From positions 992,001 through 1,056,000 of the forward strand of contig OZ241847.1 of the NCBI GenBank assembly GCA_965202915.1: a stretch of 64,000 nt of DNA, read 5' to 3'. The stretch is from G965202915 sp965202915. Its GTDB lineage: Bacteria > Pseudomonadota > Gammaproteobacteria > Eutrophobiales > Eutrophobiaceae. The notes beneath the pieces were generated by a model. That model was not told the DNA's origin. It searched no databases and saw nothing but the letters and a program-made list of their open reading frames with translations. This document shows, piece by piece, positions 53,178 to 62,029 of the stretch (position 1 is the first letter of the stretch; the number at the start of each line of letters is the position of its first letter). The position numbers and the translations under genes were made by a program.

Positions 53178-56100
53178 ATGAGCCGCCTGGTTCTGGTGTG
53201 GCTGCTCTGCTGCTGGGGACTCATCCCGGTCCAGCAGGCTTCGGCGCAAAGCAGCGATCTAAGCTTTGGCTCTGCCACCATCCCTGATCAAGCCTACGCC
53301 ATATCCTTTATTCCACCCCGCGGCAACATCCCCCCCCTGACCCTGCCGGAGGCCACCGGCGGCACCGGGATGCGGACTTATACCCTCAGCCCGGCCTTGC
53401 CGCCCGGTCTGAGCTTTGACGGCGGCACACGAATGCTAAGCGGCACACTCGCAGAAGAGCTGGATGAGCCCACCGAATATATCTACCGGGTGGAGGATGC
53501 CGACGGCAACAGCGCTGAATTAACTTTCATGATCGACGTTGCGGATATCTTCTTTGGCAACGGCAACGTCACAATCGGTGACGTGGAGGAAGATAATGTC
53601 GACGACGAGGCAAGTGGTGTTCTACGGCTCACTGCCTCACGCACGAACGTCTCTACCGATCTCATACCGCAGACCAACGTGGACGGCACCTACGGCACCT
53701 TCAGCATTACCGCCGACGGCAACTGGACCTACATACTGGATAACACCCGGCCCGTGGTACAAACACTGAGACAATCCAAAACAGAAATAGACACCTTCAT
53801 CGTGGAGGCGGAGTTCAGCCGCCTCTTGACCGCGACCATCACCATTGACGTCGTGGGTGCCAACGACGCGCCGACGATGGTGAGCATCGACGCGCCGGAG
53901 AATGGGGCCATAGTGGCGGGGGGTGCGACCATCCCGGTGCGCGGTAGCGGTGAAGACATAGACGTCGGCGACTCCCTGTTTTATCGATGGAACACGACCC
54001 CGCCGTTCATGGGCAGTTTTGCAGCCCGCACCGGTATCGACACTGACCCCGACACAACATGGACCGCACCGGCAGTAAGCACAAACACCAACATCACTCT
54101 GACTCTGACGGTAAGTGACGGCCCATCCGAGGTCAGCGACTCGGTGACAGTTATGACGGTCGTTGTTCCGTCCTTCGACGGCGAGACCATAGACGACCAG
54201 TTGTACACCATTGATCGGCCGGTCCCCACCATAACCCTGCCGGCCGCCACCGGCGGCACCGAGCCGCTGAGCTACGATCTCAGCCCGGCCTTGCCGCTCG
54301 GCGTGAGCTTTGACGAGGCAACCCGCGTCATCTCCGGAGACGTCGGCCGGAGTGCGACCACTGGTGCCGTTCCTTACACCTACACCGTAACCGACTTCCA
54401 CACACTGACCGACACACTTACATTCACCATCACCGTCTCCAGTTTTCCGGCTTTCGGGACCACCCCCTTTGCCGGCATAGACACCAATTTTGAGACCGGC
54501 GAGCGGGTCAACCTGACCCTGCCGGCCGCCACCGGCGGCTCCGGCATACTCAGCTACGACATCACCTCGGCCCGGCCCGCCGGGTTAAGTTTTGCAGACC
54601 GCGTCCTATCCGGGTCCCCGAGTAAGGCCCAGCCGGCCACAGAGTATGAATATCAGGTAACCGACGAACGCGGCGCCAGTACTACCACCCGTTTCGATAT
54701 CACCATCACCGATCCCGACACCGCGCCGAGTTTCGGCGCTGCGACCCTTGACGACCGGCTTTACCTGGTGAACGAGGAGATCACCCCGGTGACCCTGCCA
54801 TCCGCCACCGCCGGCAACCCACCGCTCGATTACAGTATTACTCCGGCCCTGCCCACCGGCTTGAGTTTTAACCCTGACCCTGAAATCCGCGTCCTGTCCG
54901 GCACCCCCACCGAGTTGCAAAATGCCACCGACTACACCTACCGGGTGGTGGATGACGACACCAATACCGAGGACACGGACGCGGCCGAGTTGATTTTCTC
55001 CATCGCCGTTGTACAGATCACCATCAACGGCCGCAACAACTTCGTCTTGAATGAAAATCAGATCTTCAACGCGGCATTCAGATCTCTCCTGACCATCAAC
55101 AACCCGTTCCCAGCCGACTCAACCGCGTTTGTGCCACAGCCCGAAACGCGCGGCATCTACGGCACTTTCGAAATCACCGCCGGCGGTTCCTTTGGTTACG
55201 AATTGGATAATACCGACCCCGACACCGATGCGCTGACCGTGGGTGATGCCCCGACTGAGACCTTCACCGTGGTGGCCGAGCTCAGATCAAGCGTCACCAA
55301 CGAGCTCAGATCAAGCGTCACCCAAGAGATCACCGTCACCATCAACGGCGCCAACGACGCGCCGGAGGTGACCCTCAGTGCGCCGGCGGACGGGGACGCA
55401 GTAGCCTCGGCTGCGACCATTACGGTAACCGGCACCGGCGAGGACGTGGATACCGGCGACACCCTGAGTTATCAATGGAGAACCACCCCGCCGGACGAGG
55501 GCAGTTTTGCCAGTGCCACCGCCGCCGGCACCACCTGGACCGCACCGACAGTCAGCGGAGACACCGCCATAACCCTGGCCCTGAGCGCCACCGACAACAG
55601 CGGTACCGCCAACGACACCGGCGATGCCTCGGCGTCGGTTACGGTCATCGCTCCGGGGGTCGAGCGAGTTACCATCAGCGGCAACGCCACCGGCTCGATA
55701 ACCGAGGACGCGATTCCAAATACGGTGTCCAACAGCCTCTCCATCAACAACCCAAACCCGGGCGGCCCGACCGATTTCATTTCCCAGACTGACGTGGACG
55801 GTATCTACGGCACCTTCCGCATCACCCCCGCCGGTGCCTGGACCTACACACTGGATAACACCGACACCGCCACCAACGCGCTATCGGCTAACGTCACCCG
55901 TCCCGATACCTTCACCGTAGTGGCGACCGCCAGTGCCACCGTCACCCAAGACGTCACCATCACCGTCACCGGCGTCAACGACGCCCCGACGGCAATCATC
56001 GATGCGCCGGGAGATAATACCGAGGTGGGAACTGGAGAAACCCTTTCGCTCAGAGGCAGGGCCGAGGACGTGGATACCGGCGACAACCTAAACAATCTGA

Positions 56101-57821
56101 GATTCCGATGGAGCACTATTCCGGCCAATCAAGGCAGTTTCGCCAATGCCACCTTCGCTCAGACCACCTGGACCGCACCGATCACCATTGGCGCCTTCAT
56201 CACGCTGGTGCTGACGGTCACCGACCTCTTTGGCGATAGCAACACTGCTATGGTCACCGGCATCGCTGTGTTGGGGGCACCAGTCTCTTTCAGTGGCACC
56301 GACATGGGCACGGTCACCGAGGACGGTACAAATCCGGCGACCGGCATGCTGAGCATCTCCACGGAAAGCGTTAACAAAAACTTTGTGCCGCAAACCGACA
56401 CGGCGGGTACCTACGGCAGTTTCAGCATTATCGAAGACAGCGGCGTCTGGACCTACGCGCTGAATAATGCCCTACCGGCGACCCAGGCCCTGGCCGAGGG
56501 CGATGCCCCAACCGAGACCTTCCCCGTGGCAGCGTTCACCAACCCCAGCCGTACACGAGACGTCACCATCACCGTCAACGGTGTCAATGACGCGCCGACG
56601 GTTACTATTAGCGCGCCGGTGGCCAATATGCAGGTGGCCCCAAGAGCAAGCGTCACCCTCGCCGCCGACGCCGCCGACGTGGACACCGGAGACATACTGA
56701 GTTATGCCTGGAGCGCCACCGCTAACGCCGGCAGTTTCGCCAATGCCGCCGCCGAAGACACCACCTGGACCGCGCCGGCTGCCACCGGCAACGTCACACT
56801 GACCCTGACCGTCACCGACGACAGTGCCACTGCCAGCGACACCGCCGTCGCCACAGTCGCAGTTGAGGTGGTGACAACGCCGGTCAACATTGGCGGTGAG
56901 CTCACGGGCAACGTCACCGAGGACGCCACCGGCAATATCGTCACCGGCATGGCGACGATTGACACAGCCCTCACCAATAAAGACTTCGTGCCGCAAACCG
57001 ACGTGGCCGGCACCTACGGCACGTTCAGCATCTCCGCCAACGGAAACTGGACCTACACCCTGAACAACAGCCTGACCCAGGCCCTGGCCGAGGGCGATGC
57101 CCCGACTGATACCTTCGTCGTGATGGCCGAGGTCAGACCCAGCGTCACGCGGGACGTGACCATCACCGTCACCGGTGCCAATGACGCGCCGACGGTCACT
57201 ATCGACGCACCGGCGGCCAATATGCGGGTGGCCCCGGGCGCAATGGTCACGCTGACCGCCACCGCCGCCGACGCGGACACCGGAGACATACTGAGTTATG
57301 CCTGGAGCACCACCGCTAGTGCCGGCAGTTTTGCCAATGCCACCGCCGAAGATACCACCTGGACCGTGCCGGCTACCACCGGCAACGTCACGCTGACCCT
57401 GACCGTCACCGACGACAGCGGCGCGGCCAACGACACCGCCACCGCCGCGGTCACCATTACCGTGGTGGCGGCACCGCTGGACCTCAACCGCGACGGCGTA
57501 ATTCAAGCACAGGATGCCCAGATATTGTATTACCTGTTGCTGCCGACGCTGGCTCCGGCGGATCGGACGGCTCTGCTGGAAAGATTGCGCGGCCCGGCCA
57601 GCATCGACCCGGCCAGTATCCTCCTCCAGGTCCCAGGGCTGGATCTGAACCGAAATGGAACCCTGGACCAGCGGGACGCCCAAATTCTGTACTATACCGC
57701 GCGATTCGAGACCCTGCTACGGGACAGCCCGGCATTATTGCGGGCGATTCTGGGCGATCTGGCGACCGAACCGGCCACGGCACGGGATAACGCCGGCAGG
57801 CTGCTTAGCCCCACTCCCTAA
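53178..57821 (+). CDS. Exported repeat protein: Ig-like/VCBS modules with dockerin-like C-terminus
   Basis: 1547 residues from the ATG at 53178, which begins a clear signal peptide (cleavage after 'ASA', ~23); the frame upstream to 53037 lacks any signal. Modules: putative-Ig (He_PIG) units with 'SPALPPGLSFD...LSGT' at ~30-115, 370-450, 455-530 and 535-625; five VCBS-type units with 'TYGTFSI...WTYTLDN...DAPTETF' followed by 'ANDAP'; and between them PKD-like units with 'TLSYQW...SFA...TTWTAP'. The last ~110 residues hold two EF-hand-type loops ('DLNRDGVIQAQDAQILYY' and 'DLNRNGTLDQRDAQILYY') as in type I dockerins. Probably a calcium-dependent surface or secreted adhesin. No membrane anchor or sorting tail is seen. 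Confidence 0.8.
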   Translation: MSRLVLVWLLCCWGLIPVQQASAQSSDLSFGSATIPDQAYAISFIPPRGNIPPLTLPEATGGTGMRTYTLSPALPPGLSFDGGTRMLSGTLAEELDEPTEYIYRVEDADGNSAELTFMIDVADIFFGNGNVTIGDVEEDNVDDEASGVLRLTASRTNVSTDLIPQTNVDGTYGTFSITADGNWTYILDNTRPVVQTLRQSKTEIDTFIVEAEFSRLLTATITIDVVGANDAPTMVSIDAPENGAIVAGGATIPVRGSGEDIDVGDSLFYRWNTTPPFMGSFAARTGIDTDPDTTWTAPAVSTNTNITLTLTVSDGPSEVSDSVTVMTVVVPSFDGETIDDQLYTIDRPVPTITLPAATGGTEPLSYDLSPALPLGVSFDEATRVISGDVGRSATTGAVPYTYTVTDFHTLTDTLTFTITVSSFPAFGTTPFAGIDTNFETGERVNLTLPAATGGSGILSYDITSARPAGLSFADRVLSGSPSKAQPATEYEYQVTDERGASTTTRFDITITDPDTAPSFGAATLDDRLYLVNEEITPVTLPSATAGNPPLDYSITPALPTGLSFNPDPEIRVLSGTPTELQNATDYTYRVVDDDTNTEDTDAAELIFSIAVVQITINGRNNFVLNENQIFNAAFRSLLTINNPFPADSTAFVPQPETRGIYGTFEITAGGSFGYELDNTDPDTDALTVGDAPTETFTVVAELRSSVTNELRSSVTQEITVTINGANDAPEVTLSAPADGDAVASAATITVTGTGEDVDTGDTLSYQWRTTPPDEGSFASATAAGTTWTAPTVSGDTAITLALSATDNSGTANDTGDASASVTVIAPGVERVTISGNATGSITEDAIPNTVSNSLSINNPNPGGPTDFISQTDVDGIYGTFRITPAGAWTYTLDNTDTATNALSANVTRPDTFTVVATASATVTQDVTITVTGVNDAPTAIIDAPGDNTEVGTGETLSLRGRAEDVDTGDNLNNLRFRWSTIPANQGSFANATFAQTTWTAPITIGAFITLVLTVTDLFGDSNTAMVTGIAVLGAPVSFSGTDMGTVTEDGTNPATGMLSISTESVNKNFVPQTDTAGTYGSFSIIEDSGVWTYALNNALPATQALAEGDAPTETFPVAAFTNPSRTRDVTITVNGVNDAPTVTISAPVANMQVAPRASVTLAADAADVDTGDILSYAWSATANAGSFANAAAEDTTWTAPAATGNVTLTLTVTDDSATASDTAVATVAVEVVTTPVNIGGELTGNVTEDATGNIVTGMATIDTALTNKDFVPQTDVAGTYGTFSISANGNWTYTLNNSLTQALAEGDAPTDTFVVMAEVRPSVTRDVTITVTGANDAPTVTIDAPAANMRVAPGAMVTLTATAADADTGDILSYAWSTTASAGSFANATAEDTTWTVPATTGNVTLTLTVTDDSGAANDTATAAVTITVVAAPLDLNRDGVIQAQDAQILYYLLLPTLAPADRTALLERLRGPASIDPASILLQVPGLDLNRNGTLDQRDAQILYYTARFETLLRDSPALLRAILGDLATEPATARDNAGRLLSPTP
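55277..55324 (+). repeat. 24-bp in-frame direct duplication
   Basis: The segment starting 'cgagctcagatcaagcgtca' occurs twice in tandem with a 24-bp period, duplicating eight residues (ELRSSVTN/ELRSSVTQ) in a VCBS unit of the large exported protein. A recent slippage event. Confidence 0.7.
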
Positions 57822-57904
57822 ATTATCGGATGTTGTCACATGCGGCCGATGAGTTGATGGAGATGATGGTTACAGTACCTTATAGGCCAAACGGCGACGA
57901 GTGA
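57822..57904. other. Short junction between the exported protein and the plasmid relic
   Basis: 83 nt without features. Base composition changes from GC-rich to AT-rich here, consistent with the edge of an inserted plasmid fragment. Confidence 0.3.
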
Positions 57905-58432
57905 CGTCTTATAAAGCGCAAGATCAACATTGTCCGTCAGTGCGATTATATTGAAGTTGAAGGATCCGTAAAGCTGGAGTTTACCCCGCAAATACTGCCG
58001 TATATCTCCATGCTGTCGTCACACTTTACAAAGTACAAGGCTAAATATGTAATGCCAATGGGATCATCATACGGTATCAGGTTGTATGAATTGTGTTTGC
58101 AGTGGGTCGGGGTTGGTTGCGAACCGGAGTTTGAGATTGATGAGTTCAGGGAACTTTTGGGATTGGGTGATAAGTACAAAGCTGTTAAAGATTTAAGGGT
58201 GAGAGTTATTAACCCTGCTATAATAGATATTAATAAGCATAGTAAATTGCGTGTTACGGTTAATTCAAAGAAATGTCGACGACGTATTACTCATCTCCAA
58301 TTTAAAATTATAGAGAAATCAGCGACGTCACCGGCGGCGATACCTGGGACGCCAAAAAGAAAGCTGACCAAGCGCGAGTTGGAACGGCAGGCACGTCCGG
58401 GCGAAACTGGGAAAATGTACGAGAAAGGTTAA
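57905..58432 (+). pseudogene. Truncated plasmid replication initiator (RepB/Rep_3 type), frameshifted at its 3' end
   Basis: The open frame after a TGA at 57902 encodes, without a proper start, 'EGSVKLEFTPQILPYISML', 'SSYGIRLYELCLQWVGVG', 'EIDEFRELLGLGDKYKAVKDL', 'VRVINPAIIDINKHSKLRV' and 'RITHLQFKIIEK'. These are winged-helix signatures of the RepB/Rep_3 initiators of iteron plasmids. The N-terminal ~100-150 residues are missing. The 3' end lacks one base relative to the duplicate at 58,769 onward, so the expected tail 'RPGE-x-WE-x-VRERLKS' is lost. Before decay, the rep stop would have overlapped the next ATG (ATGA). Clear relic of an integrated plasmid. Confidence 0.75.
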
Positions 58433-58700
58433 AGTCATGAGCATAATGAATGCGGAGCTGTATGATGCTTTGGTTGACGCCGGTGCCGGCGAGGAAAAAG
58501 CGCGGGCGGCGGCCGGCGCGATTGGTGATGTTAATACCTTGGCGACCAAGGCAGATGTGAAAGCAGAGATCGCAGATGTGAAAACTGCCCTTGTGGAACA
58601 GAAAGCGGATATTTTGAAGTGGATGGTTGGGGCGATGATTGCGCAGGCTGGCCTGGTGGTTGCGCTGATTTTAGGATTGCTACCGTTGTTGTTGCAGTAG
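58351..58700 (+). repeat. Tandem duplication, copy 1 (partner 58769-59140)
   Basis: Covers the last codons of the rep relic and the first DUF1640-like gene. The offset to copy 2 is 418 bp in the rep tail and 419 bp in the DUF1640-like gene, exposing a one-base deletion in copy 1. Copy 2 also has a 21-bp in-frame insertion. Confidence 0.85.
58437..58700 (+). CDS. DUF1640-like coiled-coil membrane protein, copy 1
   Basis: 87 residues. N-terminal acidic helix ('NAELYDALVDAGAGEEKARAA' without the last residue of the helix), a heptad stretch 'KADVKAEIADVKTALVEQKAD', 'ILKWMVGAMIAQ' and a C-terminal membrane helix rich in Val/Leu. This is the plan of DUF1640/CCDC90-type small proteins, expected to oligomerise through the coiled coil with a membrane anchor. 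Copies are common in plasmid or toxin-antitoxin neighbourhoods. Starts 4 nt after the relic rep stop. Confidence 0.75.
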   Translation: MSIMNAELYDALVDAGAGEEKARAAAGAIGDVNTLATKADVKAEIADVKTALVEQKADILKWMVGAMIAQAGLVVALILGLLPLLLQ

Positions 58701-58718
58701 ATTAATACCGTTGTGTTA

Positions 58719-58859
58719 ATGAAATCCACATTGACTAAAAAGCCGTCTCCGGCGCCGGCCAGTGTTGCGCCAAAAAGAAAGCTGACCAAGGATGATATGC
58801 AACGGCAGGCACGTCCGGGCGAACCCTGGGAAGATGTACGAGAAAGGTTAAAGTCATGA
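58719..58859 (+). CDS. Small ORF, duplicated tail of the Rep protein coupled to DUF1640-like copy 2
   Basis: 46 codons: a short Lys/Pro/Ala-rich lead, then 'PKRKLTKDDMQRQARPGEPW' and 'EDVRERLKS'. The second half is the duplicated C-terminal tail of the plasmid initiator. Its TGA overlaps the ATG of the DUF1640-like gene (ATGA). It may act only as a translational lead, or be a duplication by-product; no ribosome site upstream is convincing. Confidence 0.5.
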   Translation: MKSTLTKKPSPAPASVAPKRKLTKDDMQRQARPGEPWEDVRERLKS

Positions 58860-59140
58860 GCATAATGAATGCGGAGCTGTATGATGCTTTGGTTGACGCC
58901 GGTGCCGGCGAGGAGAAAGCGCGGGCGGCGGCCGGCGCGATTGGTGATGTTAATACCTTGGCGACCAAGGCAGATCTGAAAGCAGAGATCGCAGATGTGA
59001 AAGCAGAGATTGCAGATGTGAAAACTGCCCTTGCGGAACAGAAAACGGATATTTTGAAGTGGATGGTTGGGGCGATGATTGCGCAGGCTGGCCTGGTGGT
59101 TGCGCTGATTTTAGGATTGCTACCGTTGTTATTGCGGTAG
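58769..59140 (+). repeat. Tandem duplication, copy 2 (partner 58351-58700)
   Basis: Second copy of the rep-tail + DUF1640-like block. It keeps the intact rep reading frame at its end, and contains one extra heptad-like unit ('AEIADVK') in the coiled coil. Confidence 0.85.
58856..59140 (+). CDS. DUF1640-like coiled-coil membrane protein, copy 2
   Basis: 94 residues, nearly identical to copy 1 at both ends, with one more seven-residue repeat (AEIADVK) in the coiled coil and a few substitutions. C-terminal membrane helix as in copy 1. Translationally coupled to the small rep-tail ORF through ATGA. Both copies are open, so both may be expressed. Confidence 0.75.
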   Translation: MSIMNAELYDALVDAGAGEEKARAAAGAIGDVNTLATKADLKAEIADVKAEIADVKTALAEQKTDILKWMVGAMIAQAGLVVALILGLLPLLLR

Positions 59141-59413
59141 ATTAATACCGGTGCCGGCGCGGTGGCCGGAGGACCTGGCGCCGGATAGAATATAAATGTT
59201 AATTCTTTCCGGCGGATAGTATGGCCTATCGCTATACCAAACCGAATCGGCATCGCATGGCGTGAAAATCCCCGGCACATCCGCCCCGAATTGCCCGGGG
59301 GAAAATACGACACACGCTCGCGCCCGCGTTTCTATTTCCTTCAGCAACCCAGGCAGCGATTCAATTTGTATCACGTCCGCATAAACCCAGCTACTGATAC
59401 CCCTCGGTGCCGG
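59141..59413. other. Intergenic region between the DUF1640-like pair and pckG
   Basis: About 270 nt. On the minus strand a frame is open from the inverted repeats through 59129, but it has only a GTG start inside, overlaps the DUF1640-like gene, and I do not recognise it. A short GC-rich palindromic run lies near 59,150-59,185. No promoter is evident. Confidence 0.3.
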
Positions 59414-59455
59414 CGTTGTTACGAGCCGGTAACAACCGCAGACGGTTGTTACCGG
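59414..59455. repeat. Nested inverted repeats downstream of pckG (mutually exclusive hairpins)
   Basis: GTTGTTAC (59414-59421) pairs with GTAACAAC (59429-59436), and CCGGTAACAACC (59426-59437) pairs perfectly with GGTTGTTACCGG (59444-59455), loop 6 nt. The middle arm is shared, so only one hairpin can form at a time. The position, 28 nt after the pckG stop, fits a terminator or mRNA 3'-end stabiliser, but a T-run is missing. Confidence 0.6.
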
Positions 59456-59483
59456 AGGATCGGTTTGCTTATGATTTGCACGT

Positions 59484-61289
59484 TCAGGCGACCGCCTGTT
59501 GGCTTGACTCCAAACGTTTTCTCAGCGCCTGTACCTGTTTGGTGAGTTCTATCGGAAGGCGATCTCCGAAGGTTGCATAGTATTCCTCAATACCCGGCAA
59601 TTCCTGCAACCAGCCGTCTATATCAACCCGCAACAGAGTGGCCTTGCCGGCGTCATCCAGGTCCAGACCATCAAAATCGATATCATCAAGACCGGGCATA
59701 TTACCAATCGCGGTTTCAATCCCGTTGGCGGTGCCGTTGCAACGCTCAAACACCCATTTTAACACCCGGCCATTTTCACCAAAACCGGGCCAGATAAACT
59801 TGCCTTGTTCATCCTTACGGAACCAGTTGACGCAGAATATTCGCGGCAATTTGGCCGCTTCCGTCTGCCCGATCTTTAACCAATGGGACCAGTAATCGGC
59901 CATATTGTAGCCGCAGAACGGTAACATCGCCATCGGGTCACGACGCAATTGACCGATTGCCCCAAACGCGGCGGCGGTCATTTCAGACGCGATAATAGTG
60001 CCCATGAACGTGCCATGGTTCCAATCCAATGCCTCGACGGCCAAAGGCACAACGCTTGACCGCCGCCCGCCAAACAGAATCGCACTGATAGGCACCCCCG
60101 CGGGATCGTCCCACTCATTCGCAATAACCGGGCATTGTGCCGCCGGTGCGGTGAAGCGGGCATTGGGGTGAGCGGCCGGCGTGTCAGAATCCGGGGTCCA
60201 ATCATTACCCTTCCAGTCCACCAGGTGTGCGGGCGATTCATCGGACATGCCTTCCCACCAGACGTCACCGTCATCGGTTTCAGCGACGTTGGTAAAAACG
60301 GAATTCTTTTTCAGAGACAGCATTGCATTTGCATTGGAGTGCATGCCCGTCCCCGGTGCCACGCCAAAAAAACCCGCTTCCGGATTGATTGCCCGCAGTT
60401 GGCCGTCGTCACCAAATTTCATCCAACAGATGTCATCCCCCACGGTTTCCACCTTCCAGCCGGGAATGGTTGGGGTCAGCATCGCCAGGTTCGTTTTGCC
60501 GCAGGCACTTGGGAACGCGCCGGCAACGTATTTAACCTCGCCCTCAGGACTGGTGAGTTTCAGGATCAACATATGTTCCGCCATCCAGCCCTCATCGCGG
60601 GCAATGGTCGAGGCTATACGCAGCGCAAAACATTTTTTTCCAAGTAAGGCATTGCCGCCGTAACCGGAGCCAAATGACCAGATTTCACGCGTTTCCGGAT
60701 AATGAACGATATAACGATTATCCGGGTTACAAGGCCAGGGTACGTCGGTTTGCCCCGATTGCAGGGGCGCACCAACAGAATGCACACAGGGGACGAAATC
60801 GCCCGTTTCACCCAGCACGTCCAAAACTTCATTGCCAACTCTGGCCATGATATGCATATTGGTTACAACGTAAGGGGAATCGGTGATCTCGACACCGATT
60901 TGCGCAATATCCGACCCAATTGGGCCCATGCTGAAAGGGATCACGTACATGCTACGGCCTTTCATACAACCGTCGAACAGGCCGTTTAAGGTCGTACGCA
61001 TTTGTTGCGGATCACACCAGTTATTAGTCGGGCCGGCGTCTTCCTGCTTTTCGGAACAAATGAAGGTTCGGTCTTCAACCCGGGCAACGTCGGCGGGGAC
61101 TGAGCGGATATAATAACTGTTTGGACGCTTATTTTCGTCCAATTTTTTGGCCGTGCCGGACTCAACCAGTATATCCCACATGGCTTGCCATTCCTGCTTT
61201 GATCCATCACACCAGACAACATTGTCCGGTTGACATAGCCTGGTCATTTTATCAACCCAGGCCCGTAGTTTTTCATTCTTGGTTGTCAT
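59484..61289 (-). CDS. pckG: Phosphoenolpyruvate carboxykinase (GTP)
   Basis: 601 residues, the normal length of GTP-type PEPCK. Motifs: 'FGSGYGGNALLGKKCFALRIAS', GTP P-loop/catalytic Cys 'FPSACGKTNLAML' (~256-268), 'GDDICWMKFGDDG', 'NPEAGFFGVAPGTG', 'FGGRRSSVVPLA' and the terminal 'RVLKWVFERC'. Converts oxaloacetate to PEP in gluconeogenesis. GTP-type enzymes are less common than ATP-type in gammaproteobacteria. Downstream hairpins lie within 30-70 nt of the stop. Confidence 0.96.
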   Translation of the reverse strand: MTTKNEKLRAWVDKMTRLCQPDNVVWCDGSKQEWQAMWDILVESGTAKKLDENKRPNSYYIRSVPADVARVEDRTFICSEKQEDAGPTNNWCDPQQMRTTLNGLFDGCMKGRSMYVIPFSMGPIGSDIAQIGVEITDSPYVVTNMHIMARVGNEVLDVLGETGDFVPCVHSVGAPLQSGQTDVPWPCNPDNRYIVHYPETREIWSFGSGYGGNALLGKKCFALRIASTIARDEGWMAEHMLILKLTSPEGEVKYVAGAFPSACGKTNLAMLTPTIPGWKVETVGDDICWMKFGDDGQLRAINPEAGFFGVAPGTGMHSNANAMLSLKKNSVFTNVAETDDGDVWWEGMSDESPAHLVDWKGNDWTPDSDTPAAHPNARFTAPAAQCPVIANEWDDPAGVPISAILFGGRRSSVVPLAVEALDWNHGTFMGTIIASEMTAAAFGAIGQLRRDPMAMLPFCGYNMADYWSHWLKIGQTEAAKLPRIFCVNWFRKDEQGKFIWPGFGENGRVLKWVFERCNGTANGIETAIGNMPGLDDIDFDGLDLDDAGKATLLRVDIDGWLQELPGIEEYYATFGDRLPIELTKQVQALRKRLESSQQAVA

Positions 61290-61675
61290 CGTTTATCTTT
61301 ACCTCTATATCAATTGTTTATCGAGGGTGCGGGGCATAAGCGAAACACCCCTCGCACAAAACACCAGTAACTCTCGTTATAAACGTCCGCCTGATGCCCC
61401 AAACAATATGGGTAACACGGACTGTATATTATTTACGTGTTATCATACCATGATGAGGGTCATTGTCCAATAGTGTGTATAAAGTCGATAACACAGGGCT
61501 CTGCGGATGGTTGATGATAAGGAATAGTACGGGAGATTGCAGGATCAGGGCCTGATGAGGGCGTTCGGTATTGTGGAACACCGGCCTATCGTCCGGGGTG
61601 CGATTGAATACATTCACGTCGCTCAGCGGCAAGTCCCGGTGGATGTCGACAAAGGACTCGTGCAGGGGGCGATGA
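61290..61675. other. Intergenic region upstream of pckG
   Basis: About 390 nt between the divergent pckG gene and tRNA-Ser(GGA). Open frames here are spurious: one runs into the tRNA. The pckG promoter is expected near 61,300-61,450; no sigma-70 hexamer pair stands out. Confidence 0.3.
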
Positions 61676-61696
61676 AAAGATTCAGGTATATAATAC
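61676..61696 (+). promoter_or_regulatory. tRNA-Ser promoter segment, copy 1 of a 21-bp exact repeat
   Basis: Contains TATAAT (61689-61694) ending 9 nt before the tRNA 5' end, the right distance for a -10. The -35 is weak. The same 21 bp occur exactly 1500 bp downstream at 63176-63196. Confidence 0.55.
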
Positions 61697-61703
61697 AGGG
61701 TCG

Positions 61704-61794
61704 GGAGAGGTGTCCGAGTGGTTTAAGGAGCACGCCTGGAAAGCGTGTATACGTTAATAACGTATCGCGGGTTCGAATCCCGCTCTCTCCGCCA
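61704..61794 (+). tRNA. tRNA-Ser (anticodon GGA)
   Basis: 91 nt including CCA. Acceptor GGAGAGG with TCTCTCC, D arm 'TCCGAGTGGTTTAAGGAGCAC' broken into the usual class II form, anticodon stem CACGC/GCGTG with loop CTGGAAA, long variable arm (TATACGTTAATAACGTAT), T arm 'CGGGTTCGAATCCCG', discriminator G. Decodes UCC/UCU. Confidence 0.95.
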
Positions 61795-62029
61795 TTAATT
61801 TAACGAACTTTTCCCCGCTTTGGCCGGCATCGCCTCAAAAGCCCGGTTCGGGCGGCGGATGAGATAAGCAGTATTTTCATCGTCTTAGTGCAAATCGTAA
61901 TTGATGCAACCTTCTGTTCGAGTTCGGCTTTAACGGGATCGATCTTGTCCGGTTTGGCTTGGATGTCAGCAACAAGATTTGGTTTTGACGGGATTGGTCG
62001 CTTTTTCCGGGCGGCCAAGCATTAAAATT
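61795..62029. other. Spacer between tRNA-Ser and the alcohol dehydrogenase gene
   Basis: 235 nt. A minus-strand frame (61800-62018) opens at TTG with a Lys-rich start, has no family match and no ribosome site, and is not called. No terminator was identified for the tRNA. Confidence 0.3.

Noticed and set aside
52841..53281. 146-codon minus-strand frame
   Set aside because: Crosses tRNA-Glu; the 'GIRTPV' wording is the well-known translation of an antisense tRNA.
56472..57683. 403-codon minus-strand frame
   Set aside because: Antisense of the repetitive GC-rich VCBS protein, with Gly/Arg-rich low-complexity translation.
61537..61803. 88-codon plus-strand frame ending in tRNA-Ser
   Set aside because: The 'RCPSGLRSTPGKRV' wording is translated tRNA sequence.
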